Shown in pieces: positions 1 to 6,427 of a DNA stretch of 32,487 nucleotides. The notes below the pieces were generated by a model. It had not been told where the DNA came from. It worked only from the letters and a program-made list of their open reading frames with translations, and made no database searches. The stretch spans positions 1 to 32,487 of the forward strand of contig JAGCFC010000068.1 of NCBI GenBank assembly GCA_017650325.1, in the 5' to 3' direction. Positions within the stretch are counted from its first letter, which is position 1, and every line of letters starts with the position of its first letter. The position numbers and the translations under genes are program-made. The DNA is from Salinivirgaceae bacterium (GTDB lineage Bacteria > Bacteroidota > Bacteroidia > Bacteroidales > SZUA-534).

Positions 1-236
1 AAACGCCTGAAAAACAGAGTTCAATCATCGGCAAGAATCCGGCGGTGAACAAAATGACGGTGTCGAAAGACGGCGGCGAGATTGACGCCATCACAGCATC
101 GACCATCAGTTCGAGGGCATTCCTTGAGAGCGTTCGCACGGCCTACAACGCCTACGCGGCCGCCAACAATCAGAAACCAACCGACGCCAACAGCGGCGCC
201 ACTCAAACAACGGAGGGCAATAACAATGAACAATAA
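1..236 (+). CDS. rnfG: RnfG, electron transport complex subunit G (3' end only)
   Basis: C-terminal part of the membrane-anchored flavoprotein subunit of the Rnf complex, which couples ferredoxin:NAD+ electron transfer to Na+ or H+ pumping. The reading frame is open from base 3, so the start lies outside the window. The segment GEIDAITASTISSRAF matches the covalent-FMN region of RnfG/NqrC proteins, where flavin is attached through a phosphate to a threonine. The usual core S/T-G-A-T reads T-A-S-T here, but the acceptor threonine is kept. The last 30 residues are a polar Asn/Thr/Gln-rich tail. The stop overlaps the rnfE start by 11 nt, as expected for the order rnfBCDGEA. The identification rests on this motif plus the two following genes. 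Confidence 0.85.
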   Translation, partial: TPEKQSSIIGKNPAVNKMTVSKDGGEIDAITASTISSRAFLESVRTAYNAYAAANNQKPTDANSGATQTTEGNNNEQ

Positions 237-813
237 TCTGAAAATACTGCTGAACGGCCTGATTAAGGAGAACCCGACATTCGTACTGCTGTTGGGTATG
301 TGCCCCACGCTGGGCACCACATCGTCGGCCATTAACGGAATGAGTATGGGATTGGCCACCACATTTGTGCTAATCTGCTCAAACATAGTGATTTCGCTCA
401 TCAAGAACCTTGTTCCCGACAAGGTGCGCATTCCGGCCTACATTGTTGTGATTGCGGCCTTTGTGACAATGGTTGAAATGATTATGCAGGCCTACGTGCC
501 GGCTCTGTACGCAAGTCTGGGCCTGTTCATCCCGCTTATTGTGGTTAACTGCATTGTTCTGGGCCGCGCCGAAGCCTTCGCCGCCAAAAACAGCGTTGTG
601 CCGTCAATGTTCGACGGACTGGGCATCGGCCTTGGCTTCACGCTTGCGCTGACACTGCTCGGAAGCATCCGCGAGCTGCTGGGAACTGGCAAGATTTTCA
701 ACTTCGCCATCTACCCCGAAAGTTACGGAATGCTGCTGTTTGTGCTGGCACCGGGCGCCTTCATCGCGCTGGGATTCCTGATTGCGATTGTCAACAAATT
801 ACGTAAATCTTAA
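226..813 (+). CDS. rnfE: RnfE, electron transport complex subunit E
   Basis: A 195-residue integral membrane subunit of the Rnf complex, related to NqrD, with about six hydrophobic helices. Two cysteine-bearing turns typical of the family are visible: LLGMCPTLG (Cys26) and VVNCIVLG (Cys109). In the RnfA/RnfE and NqrD/NqrE pairs these cysteines bind an intramembrane [2Fe-2S] cluster at the subunit interface. The frame is open further upstream, but ATG at 226 is chosen because it gives the family-typical N-terminus and has GGAGG-like bases about 10 nt before it. It overlaps the end of rnfG by 11 nt and lies 13 nt before rnfA, indicating one transcript. Confidence 0.95.
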   Translation: MNNNLKILLNGLIKENPTFVLLLGMCPTLGTTSSAINGMSMGLATTFVLICSNIVISLIKNLVPDKVRIPAYIVVIAAFVTMVEMIMQAYVPALYASLGLFIPLIVVNCIVLGRAEAFAAKNSVVPSMFDGLGIGLGFTLALTLLGSIRELLGTGKIFNFAIYPESYGMLLFVLAPGAFIALGFLIAIVNKLRKS

Positions 814-826
814 AAAAGGCTGAACT

Positions 827-1402
827 ATGGAATACTTGTTAATGTTTATAGCGGCGGTTTTTGTAAACAACATTGTGCTGTCGCAATTCCTGGGCATCTG
901 CCCGTTCCTGGGTGTATCGAAGAAAGTGAGCACCGCGCTCGGAATGGCCGGCGCCGTGGCCTTTGTGCTTGTGCTCGCCACCATTGTGACCTATCTGGCC
1001 AACGCCTGCATTCTGGTTCCGTTCGGTCTTGAGTACCTGCGGACCATCACCTTCATTCTGATTATCGCCGCGCTGGTGCAAATGGTTGAGATTGTGCTGA
1101 AAAAGGTGTCGCCCGCGCTCTATCAGGCGCTGGGCGTGTTCCTGCCGCTCATCACCACCAACTGCTGCATTCTTGGCGTTGCCATCTTGGTGATTCAGAA
1201 AGACTACAACCTGCTGCAAAGCGTTGTCTACGCCTTCTCGAACGCCATCGGCTTCGGCTTTGCGCTGGTTCTGTTTGCCGGCCTTCGCGAGCAACTGGAG
1301 TTCTCTGAAACACCGAAAGCAATGAAGGGAATGCCAATCGCACTCGTCACCGCCGGCATCCTGGCAATGGCGTTTATGGGATTTTCGGGGTTGGTGAAGT
1401 AA
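827..1402 (+). CDS. rnfA: RnfA, electron transport complex subunit A
   Basis: A 191-residue, six-helix membrane subunit, the usual length for RnfA/NqrE. The signature FVNNIVLSQFLGICPFLG holds Cys25, and TTNCCILG holds Cys113/Cys114. These are the positions that share the membrane iron-sulfur centre with RnfE. An AAAAGG stretch precedes the ATG. It is the last gene of the rnf operon: a short hexamer repeat and a strong terminator follow immediately. An Rnf complex fits an anaerobic fermentative Bacteroidales. Confidence 0.96.
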   Translation: MEYLLMFIAAVFVNNIVLSQFLGICPFLGVSKKVSTALGMAGAVAFVLVLATIVTYLANACILVPFGLEYLRTITFILIIAALVQMVEIVLKKVSPALYQALGVFLPLITTNCCILGVAILVIQKDYNLLQSVVYAFSNAIGFGFALVLFAGLREQLEFSETPKAMKGMPIALVTAGILAMAFMGFSGLVK

Positions 1403-1404
1403 AA

Positions 1405-1434
1405 CGCTGACGCTAACACTGACACTAACGCTGA
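1405..1434 (+). repeat. Hexamer tandem repeat, five CRCTRA units
   Basis: Directly after the rnfA stop come five consecutive six-base units, CGCTGA CGCTAA CACTGA CACTAA CGCTGA. They are non-coding and lie between the stop and the terminator. Probably a small slippage repeat; no function is visible. Confidence 0.6.
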
Positions 1435-1465
1435 CGTAAAATACTTATTAAAGTGATATAGACAG

Positions 1466-1497
1466 AAAGCCTTCCGCAGTGCGGGGGGCTTTTTTGT
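1466..1497 (+). terminator. Rho-independent terminator of the rnf operon
   Basis: The hairpin has AAAGCC..CCGC (1466-1476) pairing with GCGG..GGCTTT over the loop AGT, followed by a run of T. It is almost identical over about 35 bp to the terminator starting at 2956 on the far side of the ATPase gene. Confidence 0.9.
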
Positions 1498-1543
1498 ATT
1501 TGATTGTACACTGAATCAATAATATCACTATTATTGCAAAATA

Positions 1544-1578
1544 ATAGTAACCACGGTTACGGTAATGGCAGTTACTAT
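1544..1578 (+). promoter_or_regulatory. Nested inverted repeats upstream of the ATPase gene
   Basis: Two overlapping dyads lie 19-53 nt before the ATPase start. ATAGTAAC (1544-1551) pairs with GTTACTAT (1571-1578), and GTAACC (1547-1552) pairs with GGTTAC (1555-1560). They share the left arm, so only one helix can form at a time. This could be an operator or a leader hairpin; no clear TAnnTTTG box was found beside it. Confidence 0.35.
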
Positions 1579-1596
1579 AATTTAAAGACTGGTGAT

Positions 1597-2916
1597 ATGA
1601 AATTCTACAATCGCGAAAAAGAGCTGGAAACATTACGGCTGGCCGAAGAACTGTCGGGCAGCGAGTCACAAATGACAGTGCTGACAGGGCGACGGCGTAT
1701 AGGCAAGACAAAACTACTACTGCGGTTCTCCGAAGGGAAACCCACCGTCTATCTGTTTGTATCACGCAAAAGCCAAAATATTCTGTGCCAACAGTTTGCC
1801 GAAATTGCTTCGGCTTCGCTCGATGTGCCAATCGGGCAGTACATCCGTTTTGCCGACTTGTTAGAGCACTTGTTGCGAATCTCAATCCAACGGCCATTCA
1901 CACTCATTATCGATGAATTTCAAGAATTTGAGAATATCGACCGTTCAATAATAGGTGATATTCAGCGGGTTTGGGATTTGAACAAAGACCGCAGCCGCGT
2001 CAATCTGCTGCTGAGCGGCAGCGTGTACTCAATGATGCACCGCATTTTTGAAGACGAAAAACAGCCTTTGTTCTCTCGCGCATCGTACATTATCCGTCTG
2101 CAACCCTTCCGCACCGATGTGCTGAAACAAATTCTACGCGACAACAATCCTGATTACACGGCTGAGGATTTGCTGGCTCTGTACTCTTTTACGGGCGGCG
2201 TGGCGTGGTATGTTGAGCTGCTGATGAAGGCTAAAGCGACGACATTTGAGAAGATGACGGACTACATTTTCAGCGAGGACTCGTTTTTTATAAGCGAAGG
2301 CAAAAATCTGCTTATCGAGGAGTTTGGCCGCGACTACAATATCTATTTCTCGATACTCGAATGTGTGGCTCGTGGAGTTAATACTCGTGGCGAATTGGAA
2401 ACAGCGGTTGGCAAGAGCGAGCTGGGCGGCTATCTGGCCAAACTTATCAGCGACTACGGCCTAATCAGTCCGCTGCGGCCGATTTTCAGCAAGCCTTCAA
2501 CCAAAATCACGCGCTATTACATTGCCGATAATATGCTGACATTCTGGTTCCGATTCATTTACAAGTATATGAACTACATTGAGGCTGGCAGTATCGACCT
2601 TCTGAAACAGGTTTTTCTGCGAGATTACAGCACTTTTTCGGGGCAGATGCTTGAACGCTTTTTTCGCCAACAAGCAAAAGAAAGCGGGGAATACACCACC
2701 ATTGGCAATTTCTGGGACCGCCGCGGTGAGCACGAAACCGACATAATTCTTGCAAATGATTTGAACAAAACGCTGATTATAGGCGAGATAAAACGGCAGG
2801 CGAAAAACTTTGAATTAGCAAAACTGCAAGACAATGCCGATTATTTTCTGAACATTTATCCGGAATACAAATCGTACAAGCTTGATTTGGTGTCGCTTGA
2901 CATGCGGAATATGTGA
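1597..2916 (+). CDS. AAA-type ATPase with C-terminal DUF234 nuclease-like domain
   Basis: A 439-residue cytosolic ATPase of the kind common in archaea and Bacteroidota. Walker A is GRRRIGKT (about 31-38), Walker B is FTLIIDEFQEF with Asp106-Glu107, and LLLSGS looks like the sensor-1 strand. A winged-helix region follows. The C-terminus (FWFRFIYKY, then ETDIILANDLNKTLIIGEIKRQ read in two halves) fits DUF234, whose D...EIK pattern is the PD-(D/E)XK nuclease core. The frame runs on upstream to 1504, but ATG at 1597 puts the family-typical KFYNREKELETL at the N-terminus. The cellular role is not known; such proteins are usually annotated only as ATP-binding proteins. It stands alone between two near-identical terminators. 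Confidence 0.85.
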   Translation: MKFYNREKELETLRLAEELSGSESQMTVLTGRRRIGKTKLLLRFSEGKPTVYLFVSRKSQNILCQQFAEIASASLDVPIGQYIRFADLLEHLLRISIQRPFTLIIDEFQEFENIDRSIIGDIQRVWDLNKDRSRVNLLLSGSVYSMMHRIFEDEKQPLFSRASYIIRLQPFRTDVLKQILRDNNPDYTAEDLLALYSFTGGVAWYVELLMKAKATTFEKMTDYIFSEDSFFISEGKNLLIEEFGRDYNIYFSILECVARGVNTRGELETAVGKSELGGYLAKLISDYGLISPLRPIFSKPSTKITRYYIADNMLTFWFRFIYKYMNYIEAGSIDLLKQVFLRDYSTFSGQMLERFFRQQAKESGEYTTIGNFWDRRGEHETDIILANDLNKTLIIGEIKRQAKNFELAKLQDNADYFLNIYPEYKSYKLDLVSLDMRNM

Positions 2917-2955
2917 TGAATTGTAACGGTTGATTTTGCCTATTTGAATAACGGA

Positions 2956-2987
2956 AAAGCCTTCCGCAGTGCGGGAGGCTTTTTTGT
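2956..2987 (+). terminator. Rho-independent terminator after the ATPase gene
   Basis: The stem AAGCCTTCCGC pairs with GCGGGAGGCTT (one wobble) around the loop AGT, then a T run. It matches the 1466 terminator at all but about two of 35 bases. Confidence 0.9.
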
Positions 2988-3017
2988 GTTATGGCCTACC
3001 CTATTGGGTAAAATCGA

Positions 3018-3048
3018 TTTCATTTAATGGCAAACATTCCTATATTTG
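3018..3048 (+). promoter_or_regulatory. Bacteroidota-type promoter for the BspA-like gene
   Basis: A perfect -7 box TATATTTG (3041-3048) has TTTC, one base off the -33 consensus TTTG, exactly 19 nt upstream (3018-3021). The predicted transcript would carry a leader of roughly 100 nt that contains a 28-bp palindrome. Confidence 0.6.
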
Positions 3049-3079
3049 AAAAATTTTGGGATAACGAATGTTCGTATTC

Positions 3080-3107
3080 GTAGAGACGCGCCATGTCACG
3101 TCTCTAC
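3080..3107. repeat. 28-bp palindromic repeat, copy 1 (leader of BspA-like gene)
   Basis: The arms GTAGAGACG (3080-3088) and CGTCTCTAC (3099-3107) form an inverted repeat of exactly 28 bp. Copies of the same length and arm pattern occur at 6099-6126 and 6235-6262. It lies in the predicted untranslated leader. Confidence 0.8.
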
Positions 3108-3151
3108 AGAAACAAATGACAAAAAACTAATAAACAATAAAATACGATTCT

Positions 3152-6100
3152 ATGAAACGCATTATCACACTAATGTTTGCCGCAATGCTTGCAGGGCAGG
3201 CATGGGCGGAAGATTTCACTATTGGAAATCTGAAGTACACCGTAACCAACGAAACAAATCATTATGTTTCTGTTGGCAAAGCAGAAACCAAACCTACCGG
3301 TGCTCTCAATATTCCGGAAAAAGTAACCAACCCCGACAATAGCGTGGAATATACAGTTACAAGCATTGGCAGCTCTGCGTTCGAAGGTTGCAGCGGCCTG
3401 ACATCAGTCACCATCCCAAATTCGGTGACAAGCATTGGCATCTCTGCGTTCTGGGGTTGCAGCGGCCTAACATCTGTCACCATTCCCAATTCGGTTACAA
3501 GCATAGGCAGCGGTGCGTTCGCTGGTTGCCGCCGCCTTACCACAGTCACCATTCCTAATTCGGTTACAAACATTGGCGGCTTTGCGTTCAGTGGTTGCAG
3601 CGGCCTAATTTCAATATCCATCCCCCAATCGGTTACAAGCATCGGCGACTATGCGTTCGGAGATTGCAGCGGCCTGACAGAAATAAATGTGGAAAGTGCC
3701 AACACAAACTATGCATCCGAAAACGGTGTCCTGTTCAATAAAGACAAGACAACTATTGTATGTTATCCTGCAGGAAAAGCCGAAACAACATACACCATTC
3801 CCAATTCGGTTACAAGCATTGGCAGCTCTGCGTTCGCTTATTGCAGCGGCCTGACATCAGTCACCATTCCCAATTCGGTTACAAGCATCGGCGACTATGC
3901 GTTCGGCGGTTGCAGTAAACTGTCAGAAATATATGTGGAAAGTGCTAACACAAATTACGAATCCCAAGATGGTGTATTGTTTAATAAAACAACTATTATA
4001 TGTTATCCTGCAAATAAAATCGAGACAGCATATACTATTCCCAAATCTGTTACAAACATCGGCAACTATGCCTTTGACAATTGCATCAATCTGACTTCTG
4101 TCACCATTCCCAATTCGGTTACAAGCATTGGCGGCTCTGCGTTCGATGGTTGCAGAGACCTTAAGCAGATTACATGTTATGCAACGTACGAAAACGGACT
4201 ACCAACACTTGGAAGTAATGTGTTCAGTTACAATTGCACCATAACCGTTCCCTGTGGGCAGACGGATTATTACAAAGAATCGGATTGGGGGGAATACTCA
4301 AAGCTCACCTTTGTCGAAGATTTTTTGTATGAGTTCACCGCCGGAGCCAACTACCCCGAAATGGGCAGCGTCGAGATTCTTCAAATGCCTGATTGCTCGA
4401 ACAAATGGGCAACCGTCAAGGCTACGGCCAACGAAGGGTATGTTTTTGTAATGTGGGACGACAAAAGTACCAATGAAGAAAACAGCAACGTACATGTTAG
4501 CGGCGACAGGCACTGCACCGCCTATTTCGCACCAGCCGATGCCGACATCAATATTATTCCAAAAAACGATGCCTTTTGGTACTACAACAGCGACACAAAA
4601 ACTCTGCACGTTGCAGGCCTCGATGAATTAACCATTTATGGTGATTATATGTGGGGCGATTTGCCCAAAGACGAAGTAGAGCACGTGTTTATAGAAGACG
4701 GATTTTATTACATAGGTGTTTCCACCTTCGAGAATTTCAAGGCTTTGAAAGATGTCCGTTTGCCGTCGGATCTGAAAAGGATTGGCAGTTATGCGTTTAA
4801 TGGCTGCGAGAGCCTTGAGTCGGTTGTGATTCCTGAAGGTGTTAAAGAGATAGAGTCTGCAGTGTTTAACAATTGCAGCAGTATGAAATATGCCGTTCTG
4901 CCATCGACATTGCAGAAAATGTGGTCGCGGGCGTTCGGCTCATGTTCGATGCTCGATTCCATTGTGGTTAAATGCGATACCGCAATAGATTTGCCATCTA
5001 TGGTATTCTACGGTGGATCAATAAATAAGAAATTCTATATCCCATGCGGGAAAAAAGAGTTGTACACCAGCAAAGAATGTTGGACTATATCCGTAACAAG
5101 CAACGACAATTTTGTTGAGACAATGGTTTACGATTTGAGTGTTGCGTCGAGCGACAGCAAACGCGGCACAGCCCAAATTGTCGAGATGCCCGATTGCGGC
5201 ACCGCCGCCATTGTAAAAGCCACTGCAAAAAAGAATTATCAATTCTTGAAATGGAGTGACGGTTCAACTGCAAACCCGTATGAATTCGCTCTGAAAAAGG
5301 ATATGGCGCTCACGGCGATATTTGTTGGCAAGCAATCGGAAATAACCGTTGAAGCCGATACCAACGGCACTGTCAGCGTTCCGCAGTACGCCTATTTCGA
5401 AGATTCGGTCGAAGTGAAAATATCACCTAAATTGGGCTACGAGATTGACAAACTCACCATTACCACCGATGGCGAAAAATTGGAGTTAAAAAACAACATG
5501 TTTATGATGCCATCGGCTGATGTTACAATCAATGCCACGTTCAAACTGGCTGATTATAAGATTACTGTCGATATTAAGAATTGTAAAATCACCGTACCTG
5601 AAACCGCGCATTATGGCGACACAGTGATGTATGAAATAGAAGTTGACTATGGATATTGGGTGAGCCAGTTAAGTGTGGAATATAGTCATAATTCTCGAGA
5701 AAAACAGCATTTCATCATGCCAGCAGAAGACGTTACAATAACGGGAGACATTTTGCGAATCAGTCGCAGTATAAGATTTGAGAACAACGAATGGCGTGAA
5801 TATTTAGGCGACACAGTAACACTTGATATCGAGCCACAAACCGGCTATCATGTTGAATTTGAAGCATGGAACTTTATGAGTGGCGAAATTGTTGAAATTG
5901 TAATGGTGGGTGAAACATCGTTTATCATGCCAGATAGTGACATTGAGGTCCGGTATAGTTATGTAAGGGGCACCCCCGTCACCGAAACAGCCGCCAATGC
6001 CGTCAACATCTACGCCCACCGCAACACCATTGTGGTTGAGAACGCAACGGATGAAATCAGCGTTTATGATGCAATGGGACGGTTGGTTTGTCGCGCACGT

Positions 6101-6208
6101 AGAGACACGACGCGCTACGTCTCTACTGGGACAACAATAACCATCAATACCACAGGCATTTACATTGTAAAAACTGGTGCCACAGTGAAACGGGTGATTG
6201 TGAATTGA
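3152..6208 (+). CDS. BspA-like leucine-rich-repeat surface protein with T9SS type A sorting domain
   Basis: A 1018-residue exported protein. A signal peptide (residues 1-19, ending AWA before ED) is followed by BspA/LRR_5-type repeats (about 70-360) of the pattern VTSIGSSAFEGCSGLTSVTI, and a second, more diverged block (about 500-640). Between and after these are modules of the bacterial-repeat type, recognisable by endings such as VMWDDKS, LKWSDGS and ATF (about 392-460 and 656-945). The last 70 residues (VNIYAHRNTIVVEN..ISVYDAMGRLV..GIYIVKTG..VKRVIVN) fit a T9SS type A sorting domain. BspA-like proteins are known adhesins, so surface binding is inferred. A 28-bp palindrome lies inside the sorting domain and encodes about ten extra residues. 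Likely monocistronic. Confidence 0.9.
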   Translation: MKRIITLMFAAMLAGQAWAEDFTIGNLKYTVTNETNHYVSVGKAETKPTGALNIPEKVTNPDNSVEYTVTSIGSSAFEGCSGLTSVTIPNSVTSIGISAFWGCSGLTSVTIPNSVTSIGSGAFAGCRRLTTVTIPNSVTNIGGFAFSGCSGLISISIPQSVTSIGDYAFGDCSGLTEINVESANTNYASENGVLFNKDKTTIVCYPAGKAETTYTIPNSVTSIGSSAFAYCSGLTSVTIPNSVTSIGDYAFGGCSKLSEIYVESANTNYESQDGVLFNKTTIICYPANKIETAYTIPKSVTNIGNYAFDNCINLTSVTIPNSVTSIGGSAFDGCRDLKQITCYATYENGLPTLGSNVFSYNCTITVPCGQTDYYKESDWGEYSKLTFVEDFLYEFTAGANYPEMGSVEILQMPDCSNKWATVKATANEGYVFVMWDDKSTNEENSNVHVSGDRHCTAYFAPADADINIIPKNDAFWYYNSDTKTLHVAGLDELTIYGDYMWGDLPKDEVEHVFIEDGFYYIGVSTFENFKALKDVRLPSDLKRIGSYAFNGCESLESVVIPEGVKEIESAVFNNCSSMKYAVLPSTLQKMWSRAFGSCSMLDSIVVKCDTAIDLPSMVFYGGSINKKFYIPCGKKELYTSKECWTISVTSNDNFVETMVYDLSVASSDSKRGTAQIVEMPDCGTAAIVKATAKKNYQFLKWSDGSTANPYEFALKKDMALTAIFVGKQSEITVEADTNGTVSVPQYAYFEDSVEVKISPKLGYEIDKLTITTDGEKLELKNNMFMMPSADVTINATFKLADYKITVDIKNCKITVPETAHYGDTVMYEIEVDYGYWVSQLSVEYSHNSREKQHFIMPAEDVTITGDILRISRSIRFENNEWREYLGDTVTLDIEPQTGYHVEFEAWNFMSGEIVEIVMVGETSFIMPDSDIEVRYSYVRGTPVTETAANAVNIYAHRNTIVVENATDEISVYDAMGRLVCRARRDTTRYVSTGTTITINTTGIYIVKTGATVKRVIVN
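3350..4160 (+). repeat. Tandem 69-bp LRR-coding repeats
   Basis: The BspA-like gene contains a near-identical 69-bp unit (23 codons). For example, CTCTGCGT recurs at 3373 and 3442, exactly 69 nt apart. The units are closest to one another at 3350-3680, 3800-3910 and 4085-4150, separated by diverged inserts around 3680-3785 and 3920-4040. The DNA-level identity suggests recent duplication or gene conversion. Confidence 0.85.
6099..6126. repeat. 28-bp palindromic repeat, copy 2 (inside coding sequence)
   Basis: GTAGAGAC (6099-6106) and GTCTCTAC (6119-6126) bound a 28-bp imperfect palindrome with the same arms as copy 1. It lies wholly within the sorting-domain codons of the BspA-like gene and reads through as RRDTTRYVST without breaking the frame. 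Confidence 0.8.
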
Positions 6209-6234
6209 TGAATTGACAAATAACTGATAATATG

Positions 6235-6262
6235 GTAGGGATGCGATTAATCACGTCCCTAC
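6235..6262. repeat. 28-bp palindromic repeat, copy 3 (downstream of BspA-like gene)
   Basis: GTAGGGATG and CACGTCCCTAC form a 28-bp inverted repeat whose two arm mismatches are wobble-compatible in RNA. It sits 27 nt after the BspA-like stop and could fold at the 3' end of that transcript, though no T run follows. Confidence 0.75.
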
Positions 6263-6359
6263 ATTGTTTATATTCGGTTTGAATCGGCAAAAATCGGTTA
6301 GACAATAAATTCGCCCCAAAACATAAATTCTGGCATCAATCATTTTCCCAAAAATTCCC

Positions 6360-6391
6360 TTTGGAATTTTAGCTGAGGTGTTTTACTTTTA
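6360..6391 (+). promoter_or_regulatory. Possible promoter for the PAS/GAF sensor gene
   Basis: TTTG (6360-6363) lies 20 nt before TACTTTTA (6384-6391), one base off TAnnTTTG. The position, about 37 nt ahead of the start codon, is suitable. A weaker match, so tentative. Confidence 0.35.
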
Positions 6392-6427
6392 TGCGTTTTG
6401 TAATTTTCGCATATAAAACACAGTTAT

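Noticed and set aside
1504..1596. TTG start 31 codons upstream of the ATPase start
   Set aside because: The added residues are low-complexity Asn/Gly/Tyr, encoded by the nested inverted repeats, and precede the family-typical N-terminus.
3046..3342. 98-codon frame overlapping the start of the BspA-like gene
   Set aside because: It lacks a signal or domain, runs through the palindrome and overlaps the well-supported signal peptide in another frame.
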